A stretch of DNA of 64,000 bases from HGM13233 sp900762805 (GTDB taxonomy: Bacteria; Bacillota; Clostridia; Oscillospirales; Ruminococcaceae): NCBI GenBank assembly GCA_937993755.1, contig CALKMA010000006.1:1-64000 (forward strand), read 5' to 3'. The notes beneath the pieces were generated by a model. That model worked only from the letters and a program-made list of their open reading frames with translations. It did no database searches and was not told where the DNA came from. Shown in pieces: positions 43,073 to 51,350 of the stretch; position 1 is the first letter of the stretch; each line of letters starts with the position of its first letter. Position numbers and translations under genes: made by a program.

Positions 43073-43876
43073 ATGGAATGGATTAAAGAAGTATTTGGTA
43101 CCTGCAAGCCTATCATTGCCATGTGCCATATGCCCGCTATGCCGGGTGACCCCTATTATGACAAGCTGGCCGGTATGACCAAGGTGCTCGACAGTGCTCG
43201 CCGTGACCTGCACGCGTTACAAAACGGCGGCGTCGATGCCGTTATGTTTTCCAACGAATACAGTCTGCCCTACCTGACTGAGGTGCGCCCTGAGACGGTC
43301 GCCGCTATGGCACGCGTCATCGGTGAGCTGCAGAGCGAGATTTCTATTCCCTACGGCGTCAATTGTCTGTGGGATCCCATCGCGTCGCTCGATCTGGCTG
43401 TCGCCGTTGATGCCAAATTTGTACGCGAGATATTTACCGGTGTCTATGCCAGTGATTTCGGTCTTTGGAATACCAACTGCGGCAAGGTTGTGCGACATCT
43501 GCGCGAGATCGGAGCTGAAAACGTCAAGCTGCTGTTCAACATTGTGCCCGAGGCGGCTGCCTATCTGGCACCGCGCGGCATCGAGTCGATTGCCAAAACC
43601 ACTGTTTTCAACTGTCGCCCCGATGCGCTGTGCGTCTCCGGCCTGACTGCCGGTTCGGCCACCGACATGTCAACGTTGGAAAAGGCTAAAAGTGCTGTCG
43701 GCGATACGCCCGTGCTTGCCAACACCGGTTGCCGCAAGGAAACCATCGAGAGCATCCTCAAGTTGGCAGACGGCGCTGTTGTCGGCACCACATTCAAGTT
43801 TGACGGCAAGTTTGAGAACAACACCGATGTGAGCCGTGTAAAGGCTTTCATGGAGGTTGTCCGCAGCTGCCGCTGA
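43073..43876 (+). CDS. BtpA/SgcQ-family protein (second copy)
   Basis: 267 residues, the same length as the first copy, with matching landmarks: AMCHMPAMPGD, GGVDAVMFSNEYSLPY, PYGVNCLWDPIASL and VLANTGCRKETI. The two share only scattered identity by eye, so this is an old duplication or a separate acquisition, not a recent repeat. They may form a hetero-oligomer or catalyse successive steps. The ATG at 43073 follows AAGGAGAACTGATCCC. Confidence 0.88.
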   Translation: MEWIKEVFGTCKPIIAMCHMPAMPGDPYYDKLAGMTKVLDSARRDLHALQNGGVDAVMFSNEYSLPYLTEVRPETVAAMARVIGELQSEISIPYGVNCLWDPIASLDLAVAVDAKFVREIFTGVYASDFGLWNTNCGKVVRHLREIGAENVKLLFNIVPEAAAYLAPRGIESIAKTTVFNCRPDALCVSGLTAGSATDMSTLEKAKSAVGDTPVLANTGCRKETIESILKLADGAVVGTTFKFDGKFENNTDVSRVKAFMEVVRSCR

Positions 43877-44138
43877 GCGGAATATATCGGAAAGGGATTT
43901 CACCGACCCTGCGTGTGGGGAGTTGTCTGCTTGCAAGCTGCCGTTCGCCCCGTTTTCTGCGGTTCATCAGCCGGTTATGCGCTGGTGTGTCGGTGGAATC
44001 CGAAATTTTCAAACTGACGCAGCATACGATGCAGCGTTTTTGCCTTTCTGACGGCAGAAATATATTTGGTGGCTTTGGCGTGGCCAGGTTCGTTGCGTAT
44101 GTCTGGCTGGCGCCGCCCGACAAGCTCATACATAATAA
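43877..44138. other. gap after the BtpA operon
   Basis: 262 bp with no gene that I can support; it leads to the hairpin at 44139. Confidence 0.5.
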
Positions 44139-44183
44139 AATCCAAGACTCAGTGCTATGGCACCGGGTCTTGGATTATTTCAT
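44139..44183 (+). terminator. terminator of the PTS-BtpA operon
   Basis: AATCCAAGAC (44139-44148) pairs with GTCTTGGATT (44167-44176), with an inner GTGC/GCAC stem; ATTTCATT follows on the plus strand and TTTTATTATG on the minus. It may act in both directions. The stretch 44184-44587 beyond it shows no gene. Confidence 0.55.
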
Positions 44184-44587
44184 TCCACATGGGTCGAGGC
44201 TGTTATTTACGCCGGACCGATTTCCGATCTATCCGAGTTTGTTCCTTGAATTCCACCAGTTGTTTCGCACAACGTTCTGGCAGATGTCGGCGATGAGGTA
44301 GCTCATCGCGGTAGGATGTTCGCCGACCGGCTCATAAGGACATTAAGCTGACCGCACAGCTCGGCCGGCGCCGCATTTCTCCGCGCATCTCATCGGGGCT
44401 TGCCCGCGGGCCACGGCTTGCGTCATGCGCCTGCTCATGAGGGGCACAGGGGCATGGTTCGCTTCCAAGCCGGTGTGCGGCAGCCCGGTGCTGACACATG
44501 AGGGCATATTCCCCGTTCTTTTTTGTTCAAGTGTCCGGGATATGCTTCATTTTTACATCAGCTGTTTATTTATATGTAGATACAGCA

Positions 44588-44616
44588 TTGATTTTACGCG
44601 GATAAAAACGTATAAT
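44588..44616 (+). promoter_or_regulatory. promoter of tdh-kbl
   Basis: TTGATT (44588-44593), 17 bp, TATAAT (44611-44616), 70 bp before tdh. The surrounding DNA is AT-rich compared with the flanks. Confidence 0.72.
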
Positions 44617-44685
44617 GAATATGTCGGTACAGCATAGACGGCACGGCAACGGCTCTGCGAAATAATTTATGGCGAGGTTTATGGT

Positions 44686-45726
44686 ATGCAGAAAATGATG
44701 GATGCGCTTGTCAAACCGGAGCGAGCGAAAGGTCTTATTCTTACTCAGGTGCCCGTCCCCGAACCGGGGATAGGCGAGGTTCTTATCAAGATCCACAAAA
44801 CAGCCATATGCGGCACGGATGTGCATATTTACAACTGGGATGCGTGGAGCCAGCAGCATATCAAGCCGCCTATGGTCATAGGCCACGAATACGTTGGCGA
44901 AATTGCCGCGCTCGGCCTGGGCGTGACCAGATACAAGGTCGGCGATCTGGTGTCGGGCGAAGGGCATATCGTATGCGGCCATTGCCGCAACTGCCGCGCG
45001 GGCAACGGCCAATGGTGCAGGGAAACCAAGGGCGTTGGTGTGGACAGGCAGGGCGCGTTTGCCGAATATATCTGCATCCCTGAGACCAACGTTATACTGA
45101 TGCAGGGCGATATCCCGGAAGACATCATCTCCTTCTTTGACGCATACGGCAATGCCACCCACACGGCCACCATGTTCGACGTAGTAGGCGAGGATGTGCT
45201 TATCACCGGCGCCGGCCCCATAGGGATGATGGCCGCGGGCATCTGCCGCCAAAACGGTGCGCGCAACATAATCGTTACCGATATGAACGATTACAGGCTT
45301 GATATTGCAAAGAGGATGGGCGCGACCGCCACCGTAAATCTGACCCGCGAAAGGCTTGAGGACATAATGGCCGCGCACGGGATGGTGGAGGGCTTTGACG
45401 TGGGCCTTGAGATGAGCGGCAGCGGCAGGGCGCTCAATCAGCTGCTCAAAGCCATGCGCAACGGCGGCAAGGTGGCGCTGCTCGGCATTGCCGGCCCCGG
45501 AACGGTCATAGACTGGAACGATGTTATATTCAAGGGGCTGAACATACAGGGCATTTACGGCAGAAAAATGTTCGAGACCTGGTACAAGATGACAGCCATG
45601 ATACAGGCCGGTCTTGACTTGACCCCGATCATCACGCACAGTTATCATTATACGGACTTTGAAAAGGGTTTTGAAGCAATGAACAGCGGTCTTTCCGGAA
45701 AGGTTATCCTTTCCTGGGAAAAATAA
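44686..45726 (+). CDS. tdh: L-threonine 3-dehydrogenase
   Basis: Zinc-dependent medium-chain dehydrogenase, 346 residues, oxidising L-threonine with NAD to 2-amino-3-ketobutyrate. Catalytic zinc region: AICGTDVHIYNWDAWS and GHEYVGE. Structural zinc cysteines: CGHCRNCRAGNGQWC. Nucleotide loop: VLITGAGPIGMMAAG. FDVGLEMSGS and GIYGRKMFETWYKM are typical of Tdh rather than other alcohol dehydrogenases. It is followed by kbl, which uses its unstable product. It uses ATA isoleucine codons more than the ribosomal genes do. Confidence 0.95.
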   Translation: MQKMMDALVKPERAKGLILTQVPVPEPGIGEVLIKIHKTAICGTDVHIYNWDAWSQQHIKPPMVIGHEYVGEIAALGLGVTRYKVGDLVSGEGHIVCGHCRNCRAGNGQWCRETKGVGVDRQGAFAEYICIPETNVILMQGDIPEDIISFFDAYGNATHTATMFDVVGEDVLITGAGPIGMMAAGICRQNGARNIIVTDMNDYRLDIAKRMGATATVNLTRERLEDIMAAHGMVEGFDVGLEMSGSGRALNQLLKAMRNGGKVALLGIAGPGTVIDWNDVIFKGLNIQGIYGRKMFETWYKMTAMIQAGLDLTPIITHSYHYTDFEKGFEAMNSGLSGKVILSWEK

Positions 45727-45744
45727 CAGGAGGAGCAGCGCAGC

Positions 45745-46926
45745 ATGAAGAACGCATACGAGATCTACACAAGGGAGCTTGCCGGCATCCGCGAGGCGGG
45801 AACGTACAAGGACGAGCGCATCATAACCACCGAGCAGCGCGCCCGTATAGACACCACCACCGCGCGCGGCGTGCTGAACATGTGCGCCAACAACTACCTT
45901 GGCCTTTCCAATAATAAGGAGATCATTGAAGCGGCCAAGGAAAGCTATGACAGATGGGGCTTCGGCCTGTCCAGCGTCCGCTTCATATGCGGCACGCAGG
46001 ATATACACAAGCAGCTTGAAAAGAAGCTGGCTGAATTCGTGGGCACCGAGGACTGCATCCTTTATTCCTCCTGCTTTGACGCAAACGGCGGCCTGTTTGA
46101 AACGCTGCTCGGCGCGGAGGACGCCATACTGTCAGACGAGCTGAACCACGCCAGCATAATAGACGGCGTCCGCCTTTGCAAGGCCAGGCGCTTCCGCTAT
46201 AAGAACAACGACATGGCGGATCTCAAGGCGCAGCTTGAGGCTGCCGGGGATTGCCGTATAAAGCTTATAGCTACCGACGGCGTATTCAGCATGGACGGCT
46301 ATATCGCCAACCTTCCCGCCATCTGTGATCTGGCCGATGAATACGGCGCGCTTGTAATGGTGGACGATTCCCACGCCGTGGGCTTTATGGGCGAGCACGG
46401 CTATGGAACGGCGGAAGCGTGCGGCGTTATGGGCCGCGTGGACATCGTTACCGGCACACTCGGCAAGGCTCTTGGCGGAGCAAGCGGCGGCTATACCTGC
46501 GCCAAGAAGGAAATAATCGATCTTCTCAGGCAGCGCAGCAGGCCGTACCTTTTCAGCAACGCGCTTGCTCCGGCGATCTGCGCCGCGAGTCTGAAGGTGC
46601 TGGAAATGCTGACCGCGTCCACCGCGCTGCGCGACAAGGTACACGAAAATACCGCCTTCTTCCGCAGCGAGCTTGGAAAGCTGGGCTTCGATGTGCTGCC
46701 CGGCACACACCCGATCGTGCCCGTTATGCTTTACGATGCCCGCACCGCGCAGGAATTCGCCGAGCGTATGCTTGAAAAGGGCGTATACGTCATAGGCTTC
46801 AGCTACCCCGTTGTGCCCATGGGCAAGGCGCGCATCCGCACGCAGGTTTCCGCCGGGCACACAAAGGAGGATCTCGAATTCGCGGTCAGGTGCTTCAAGG
46901 AAGTCAAAGAGGAAATGGGGCTTTGA
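45745..46926 (+). CDS. kbl: glycine C-acetyltransferase (2-amino-3-ketobutyrate CoA ligase)
   Basis: PLP enzyme of the alpha-oxoamine synthase family, 393 residues. Together with Tdh it turns threonine into glycine and acetyl-CoA. Signatures: MCANNYLGLSNN, FGLSSVRFICGTQDIHKQLE, VMVDDSHAVGFMGEHG, and the PLP lysine in TGTLGKALGGASGG. An AACAGGAGGAGC site lies 18 bp after tdh. A strong terminator closes the pair. Confidence 0.95.
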   Translation: MKNAYEIYTRELAGIREAGTYKDERIITTEQRARIDTTTARGVLNMCANNYLGLSNNKEIIEAAKESYDRWGFGLSSVRFICGTQDIHKQLEKKLAEFVGTEDCILYSSCFDANGGLFETLLGAEDAILSDELNHASIIDGVRLCKARRFRYKNNDMADLKAQLEAAGDCRIKLIATDGVFSMDGYIANLPAICDLADEYGALVMVDDSHAVGFMGEHGYGTAEACGVMGRVDIVTGTLGKALGGASGGYTCAKKEIIDLLRQRSRPYLFSNALAPAICAASLKVLEMLTASTALRDKVHENTAFFRSELGKLGFDVLPGTHPIVPVMLYDARTAQEFAERMLEKGVYVIGFSYPVVPMGKARIRTQVSAGHTKEDLEFAVRCFKEVKEEMGL

Positions 46927-46953
46927 TTTAATAAAAGAGCGGCATTTTGAACG

Positions 46954-47007
46954 GCGCCCCGCCTGCCAGACTGTTATCACGCGGTCTGGCGGGCGGGGCG
47001 CGTTTTA
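46954..47007 (+). terminator. terminator of tdh-kbl
   Basis: A stem of about 18 bp (GCGCCCCGCC and its complement, then GCCAGAC/GTCTGGC) around a TGTTATCACGCG loop is followed by GTTTTATT. Confidence 0.85.
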
Positions 47008-47058
47008 TTCGGGCGCTTGTTGGCTCCTGCTTCTGTATGAGCGCTTCTGCCGCGCGTT

Positions 47059-47153
47059 CCGGCTTCACGGGGGGAGAGGCGCTTGGCCGAGCCGGCTTCG
47101 CGGGGAGAGGTGCTTGATCGAACCGGCTTCGCGGGGGGAGGTGCTTGGCCGAA
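47059..47153. repeat. three-unit 31-33 bp minisatellite
   Basis: Three units beginning CCGGCTTC start at 47059, 47092 and 47123, each with a GGGGAGAGG-like run and TGCTTG(G/A)(C/T)CGA. It lies in the gap between kbl and the TetR gene and encodes nothing convincing. Confidence 0.75.
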
Positions 47154-47224
47154 TTCTTTGGAAATAAACATTTGAAATGCCAAAAGAGGGTGTTCTGTTT
47201 TTTCGGAAATTTCCCCAAAAGGTC

Positions 47225-47274
47225 TTGACAAGTAACCTATCGGTAACTATAATGATGGTTACCGATAGGTTACT
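47225..47274 (+). promoter_or_regulatory. promoter with perfect TetR-type operator
   Basis: TTGACA (47225-47230), 17 bp and TATAAT (47248-47253). A perfect 17-bp inverted repeat has one arm (AGTAACCTATCGGTAAC, 47231-47247) exactly filling the -35/-10 spacer and the other at 47258-47274. A bound repressor would block the polymerase; the TetR gene just downstream is the likely ligand-responsive repressor. Confidence 0.88.
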
Positions 47275-47296
47275 AATGCTGAAAGGGGGAAAAAGC

Positions 47297-47920
47297 ATGA
47301 CCGGAGATACAAAAGAACGCATTCGGGAAACGGCGCTGGAGCTGTTTTCAGAGAAGGGCTATCCGGGAACGTCGATGAGTGACATTGCCGGGCGGATGGG
47401 TCTTACCAAGGCCGCTCTGTATAAGCATTACGCCGGCAAGCAGGAAATTTTTGACGCCATCGTGGAAGCCACAGCTGCCCGATATCAGCGGTACACGGAT
47501 CAGATTGACATCCATGTGCAGGATGCCGGGCAGGATTTTCCGGTATTTACGGAAATATCGGCAGACGCGTTGGCGGAAAAGGTGCGCCAGATTTTCCTGT
47601 ATTCTCTCCACGACGAAGCCATCAGCCGCTTCCGGCGCATGATGACCATCGAGCAGTTCCGTTCTCAGGAGCTGTCAGGGCTGTACACCCGGCGCTATGT
47701 GGAACGCATGGTGGACTATCACGCGGCGATTTTCCGAAGCCTGATCTCTGCCGGCGAGCTTCGGGAGGAGGACCCGGAAACGCTGGCCATGATGTATGTG
47801 GCGCCGGTGATCACGCTGCTGGGCGTTTGCGACCGGGAGCCGGAAAAGGAAGCGGAATGCCTTGTAAAGCTGGACGCCCATGTCCGGCTGTTTTATCGGA
47901 CATTTCACACGGCGCCCTGA
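47297..47920 (+). CDS. TetR-family transcriptional regulator (first)
   Basis: 207 residues. The N-terminal helix-turn-helix reads IRETALELFSEKGYPGTSMSDIAGRMGLTKAALYKHYAGKQEIFDAI, a textbook TetR domain. The ligand domain is not recognised. The ATG at 47297 follows GAAAGGGGGAAAAAG; the operator described above lies directly upstream, so the gene is probably autorepressed. It heads the accessory gene run. Confidence 0.93.
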   Translation: MTGDTKERIRETALELFSEKGYPGTSMSDIAGRMGLTKAALYKHYAGKQEIFDAIVEATAARYQRYTDQIDIHVQDAGQDFPVFTEISADALAEKVRQIFLYSLHDEAISRFRRMMTIEQFRSQELSGLYTRRYVERMVDYHAAIFRSLISAGELREEDPETLAMMYVAPVITLLGVCDREPEKEAECLVKLDAHVRLFYRTFHTAP

Positions 47921-47928
47921 AAAAGGGG

Positions 47929-47956
47929 TTGACAGCTTTCCCAAAAGCGTTATAAT
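47929..47956 (+). promoter_or_regulatory. promoter of the second TetR gene
   Basis: TTGACA (47929-47934), 16 bp, TATAAT (47951-47956). The -10 is inside a GCGTTATAATATAAACGC near-palindrome that could be an operator. It starts nine bases after the first TetR gene ends. Confidence 0.7.
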
Positions 47957-48004
47957 ATAAACGCATTTACAATAAATCTGTTTTTAGTGTAAGGGGTGTC
48001 TTTT

Positions 48005-48619
48005 ATGCCAAGCAGTCCCAAAATCAGGAAAGCGGCTATGCTGCAAGCCGCCTTGGAGATCGTCATAGAGCGGGGATATCCCGCGCTGAATATCAAGGCC
48101 GTTGCGGCAAAACTGGGCTGCTCTACCGCGCCGATCTCATGGCAGTTCAAGGGGATGGAGGGCCTCCGGGCGGAGCTGCTCCGGTACGCCGAGCAGTACG
48201 CGCAGGAGAAATATCCCGTTGCCGACGAAAACGAAGCGCTGATATTTGAAAAGCACGGAAGACGGGTCGTTGATATGGCCTTTGATGAGCCGAATCTGTT
48301 TCGCTTTTTATATGCGGGGGAGAGCGGGCGGCCCCTGAGCATGGGCTTCCAATACATCCCGTCAAACAACGAAAGCGGAGGTCACTGCCGGGGGCTTGCG
48401 GAGCTGCTGAAAATCACGGAGGCGCAGGCCGCGGATTTTGTTTCCGCCATGGTGCTGTATACGCAGGGGGTCGGAACGGCGATCGTATTTGGGATCGTTA
48501 AGGACACAAAGGAAAACGCGTACCGGCTGCTTCGCCGCACCGGGATTACCTATCTGCGGGGGCTGGGCGCCGATGAAGAGAGCATCCGCCGTGTCTGGAA
48601 AACGGCGACTGACACCTGA
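48005..48619 (+). CDS. TetR-family transcriptional regulator (second)
   Basis: 204 residues. The N-terminal helix-turn-helix is RKAAMLQAALEIVIERGYPALNIKAVAAKLGCSTAPISWQFKGMEGLRAELL. The C-terminal part, with MVLYTQGVGTAIVFGIV, resembles TetR/WHG-type ligand domains. It is not a close copy of the first TetR. The ATG at 48005 follows AAGGGG; an in-frame GTG at 47996 overlaps that site. Confidence 0.88.
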   Translation: MPSSPKIRKAAMLQAALEIVIERGYPALNIKAVAAKLGCSTAPISWQFKGMEGLRAELLRYAEQYAQEKYPVADENEALIFEKHGRRVVDMAFDEPNLFRFLYAGESGRPLSMGFQYIPSNNESGGHCRGLAELLKITEAQAADFVSAMVLYTQGVGTAIVFGIVKDTKENAYRLLRRTGITYLRGLGADEESIRRVWKTATDT

Positions 48620-48689
48620 AAAGCGCCGGGACGCGGGGCCGGCCGTAGCGCGGTCAAATCCTGCGTCTTATTTTTGAAAAGAGTATACT

Positions 48690-49196
48690 ATGAACGCAAT
48701 CATTTATACCACCAATACCGGCAGCACAGAGCGCTATGCCGGGCTGTTGGCGCACGAGACAGGGCTGCCCGTCTGCTCCCTCGCTGAGGCCGGACGGAAG
48801 GTTTCCCCCGGCGCGGAGGTCATCTATTTCGGCTGGATCATGGCGGGCACCGTCAAGGGCTATGCCGAGGCGGCCAGGCGCTTCAGGGTGTGCGCCGTCT
48901 GCGCCGTCGGCATGGGGCAGAGCGGGACGCAGACAGAGGAGGTGCGGAAAAAGAACAGGCTCCCCGCGGATATTCCGCTGTTCACGCTTCAGGGCGGCTT
49001 TGATGTGAAAAAGCTCACCGGCCTTTACCGCATGATGATGGAGGTCATGATCAGAACGGCGGGCAAGGGCCTTGCGGCCAAGCAGGACCGCACGCCGGAG
49101 GAGGACGATATGCTGGACATGATGCTCCACGGCGGCGAACGGGTGCGCATGGAGAATTTGCGTTCTGTGCTGGATTGGTACAGAACACGGAAATAA
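48690..49196 (+). CDS. flavodoxin-domain protein
   Basis: 168 residues. The FMN-phosphate loop is IIYTTNTGSTERYAGLLA at the N-terminus; FGWIMAGTVKGYAEAARRF and VGMGQSGTQTEEVRKKN resemble the HemG/flavodoxin-domain group (Flavodoxin_5-like). Probably a small redox protein in the cytoplasm. It follows the second TetR by 70 bp and may be its target. Confidence 0.8.
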   Translation: MNAIIYTTNTGSTERYAGLLAHETGLPVCSLAEAGRKVSPGAEVIYFGWIMAGTVKGYAEAARRFRVCAVCAVGMGQSGTQTEEVRKKNRLPADIPLFTLQGGFDVKKLTGLYRMMMEVMIRTAGKGLAAKQDRTPEEDDMLDMMLHGGERVRMENLRSVLDWYRTRK

Positions 49197-49215
49197 CATC
49201 AAGGGAGTGGTCATT

Positions 49216-49626
49216 ATGAAACTTTACTTTGGAAACACGACTACAACCGTCACGACGGTAATGATTCTTGCGCTGCTTAGCTATATTGGCTATTCGTTCT
49301 TTAACCGCACCAACATTCAGTATTGGGGGCGCAGAAGCCTTGTCCTACTGGTGTTCGGTCTTGTGGTCTGCTGCTTTGCGGCGGCGCGGGACGGACTGGA
49401 TAAAACCATTCAGTGCGCCATTGACGGAAGCTGTGCGCCGGGGATTTTTCCGCTTGTCAGCGTACCTGCCATCATCGGCTGCATCGGTGCGCTGATTATT
49501 ATCGTTGCCGCCATTGCCACGCCCATCACCAAAACGCAGCGGGCACGGGAGATATGGTTCTTTCTGATGTCCGGCGGCGCTGTGCTGAAAATCGTGACGA
49601 TGGAGATCGCACGAATCATTCTCTAA
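49216..49626 (+). CDS. four-helix membrane protein of unknown function
   Basis: 136 residues with about four membrane helices (VTTVMILALLSYIGYSFF; SLVLLVFGLVVCCFAAA; LVSVPAIIGCIGALIIIVAAIA; IWFFLMSGGAVLKIV). Between helices two and three a short loop has two Cys (CAIDGSCAPG). The ATG at 49216 follows AAGGGAGTGG; an in-frame GTG at 49207 is part of that site. No family recognised. Confidence 0.6.
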   Translation: MKLYFGNTTTTVTTVMILALLSYIGYSFFNRTNIQYWGRRSLVLLVFGLVVCCFAAARDGLDKTIQCAIDGSCAPGIFPLVSVPAIIGCIGALIIIVAAIATPITKTQRAREIWFFLMSGGAVLKIVTMEIARIIL

Positions 49627-49641
49627 AGGAGATGAAAATCT

Positions 49642-50109
49642 ATGCCGCAGATGAACAGGGGCGGAAAATTTATTTATGGAATCTCTGTTGTTCGCTCGGA
49701 TGGAGGCGTGCAGTTCCCCACACAGGCCGTTCAGGAGTACCGAATTGCCGATGAAGGGAAAATATACCTGTTTACCGGGAGCAAGTCTACAGGCGGTTTC
49801 TGCGTGACAAGGCAGGGATTGCTGCTGTCCTCCAAGCTCGGCCACATTCTGACCGAAACTCCGGAACTTTTGCATTATGAAGCACCGATGGGGACATTTC
49901 TTCCTTATAAGGGGCGCTTCTACTGTTGGACTGTAATTTCAGAATCTGGTGAAATCAGACTGACAGAGGAAATGATGAAATTTCTTCATCTGAAGCCGCA
50001 AATGCAGCTTCTCTCCATCCGCAGCAGCGATATTGCCTTTACCATGGGCGCAAAAGGCCCGCTTTGGGAAAGGACAAAGCATTTTGATGGTGAGATTCCG
50101 TTGTTTTGA
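49642..50109 (+). CDS. protein with two AbrB/SpoVT-like halves
   Basis: 155 residues. Two segments each look like the swapped-hairpin AbrB pattern: VVRSDGGVQFPTQAVQEYRIADEGKIYLFTG at about residues 16-46, and VISESGEIRLTEEMMKFLHLKPQMQLLSIRSS at about 97-128. Between them is a beta-rich stretch. This hints at an internally duplicated DNA-binding or scaffold protein; it is an inference from pattern only. It starts after AAAGGAGATGAAAATCT. Confidence 0.45.
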   Translation: MPQMNRGGKFIYGISVVRSDGGVQFPTQAVQEYRIADEGKIYLFTGSKSTGGFCVTRQGLLLSSKLGHILTETPELLHYEAPMGTFLPYKGRFYCWTVISESGEIRLTEEMMKFLHLKPQMQLLSIRSSDIAFTMGAKGPLWERTKHFDGEIPLF

Positions 50110-50128
50110 GGAAAAGAAAATAAGAATT

Positions 50129-50585
50129 ATGGGCGATCCGACAAAATTTCATTCCCTGTGGGAATACTATGCCTTTCATGTTGTCTTTGCCTGTCTGCTG
50201 CTTTCTGAGCTATTCATTTTCTTTTACACAAGACAACGCGATGCGCCTGACGCTGACGTGATCGTGGCGTGGGCGGAGGATGAACTCTGCGGATTTGCCA
50301 TCGTGCAGTATATCGACAGGCCGGAATCAGCCTATATGTGCGCAGCACTTTTGCCGCATCGAGGAGTTCGGAGTGGATGCGCGGTATCGCAGATGCGGGA
50401 TCGGAACAGCGCTGCTTGCCCTCTGCAGGGTGGAAGCCAGCCGTCGCGGGTTTCACCGGTTGACACTGGATGTCTGGACATTCAACGAAACGGCGCAGGA
50501 GTTTTACGAAACAGCGGGTTTTCATCTCTACCGGTGTCACTTGGAAAGTACCGTTTGTGCGACAGCGATGTGCGGCAATGCCTGA
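50129..50585 (+). pseudogene. frameshifted GNAT acetyltransferase
   Basis: The first part (to about 50340) encodes AWAEDELCGFAIVQYIDRPESAYMCA; the rest continues in the next frame as EEFGVDARYRRCGIGTALLALCRVEASRRGFHRLTLDVWTFNETAQEFYETAGFHLYR, a clear acetyl-CoA-binding core and C-terminus. A one-base change near a TTTT run at about 50346-50349 separates them. The N-terminal third is also poorly preserved. Likely a decayed gene, or a sequencing indel. Confidence 0.75.
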
Positions 50586-50696
50586 TTTCTTACAAAAATG
50601 TTAGTTTCCCGCTTAAAATGCAAGAAGAAGCGATGGCCCGAAACAGCGCGCAGCGGTATGATATTTCGGATTTCAGAAAACAAGGAAGCAACGGAA

Positions 50697-51329
50697 ATGA
50701 AAAAATCCTTAACACAAAGGCTGGGGCTGCTCGGCATTGTCAGCCTGCTTTCCTATACGGCGGCGGTCGTATTTTCTCCGCTTGCCTATCCGGGCTACGA
50801 TTGGATGGCGCAGGCGGTCAGTGACCTGAGCGCGGCCAACGCCCCGTCTCTGGCGCTGTGGAATCAGCTCAGCGCGCTTTACAATGTCTGCGAGGTCGTC
50901 TGCGTGACGGCGGTCTGCGTTGGCCTGCAGGGGCAGAAAACAAAACTGCTGCGCACGGGTGTTTATCTGTTTGCCGTCATGGAGTGGAGCTCGGCGGTCG
51001 GGTATCGGATGTTCCCGCTCGGCGACAGCGGTTACGCCGGCGCCTTTCAGGACGTGATGCATATGGTGATCACCGCTCTGGTGGTGCTCCTTTCCATCGC
51101 TTCACTCATGCTCATCATTATCGCCGGCGCGCGGGATAAAGGCTGCCGCTCCTATGGCGTCTGCGCGGCTACGGCGCTCGGCATGATGCTCATCGGCGCG
51201 GTGGGCATGAAGCTCGTGCCCGCCGGTTATTTCGGGGTCGTCGAGCGGTTCAGCGTGTTTGCGGCGACCGGCTTCAACGCGGCGCTCGGCATCCACCTGT
51301 TTTGCATGGGCGCAAAAGAGAAAAACTGA
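50697..51329 (+). CDS. DUF998-like membrane protein
   Basis: 210 residues with about six membrane segments. The first loop, PLAYPGYDWMAQAVSDLSAANAPS, matches the DUF998-type signature. The function is unknown; such genes often accompany transport or resistance genes. The ATG at 50697 follows AAGGAAGCAACGG. Confidence 0.7.
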   Translation: MKKSLTQRLGLLGIVSLLSYTAAVVFSPLAYPGYDWMAQAVSDLSAANAPSLALWNQLSALYNVCEVVCVTAVCVGLQGQKTKLLRTGVYLFAVMEWSSAVGYRMFPLGDSGYAGAFQDVMHMVITALVVLLSIASLMLIIIAGARDKGCRSYGVCAATALGMMLIGAVGMKLVPAGYFGVVERFSVFAATGFNAALGIHLFCMGAKEKN

Positions 51330-51350
51330 TCTTTGATAAGGAGTAAGAGT

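Noticed and set aside
43915..44301. 128-residue frame after the second BtpA gene
   Set aside because: It crosses the terminator hairpin and has no recognisable product or ribosome site.
50330..50360. Programmed +1 frameshift in the GNAT gene
   Set aside because: CTT TTG is present but there is no internal stop or Shine-Dalgarno-like stimulator as in prfB; the N-terminal part is also poorly conserved, so decay is simpler.
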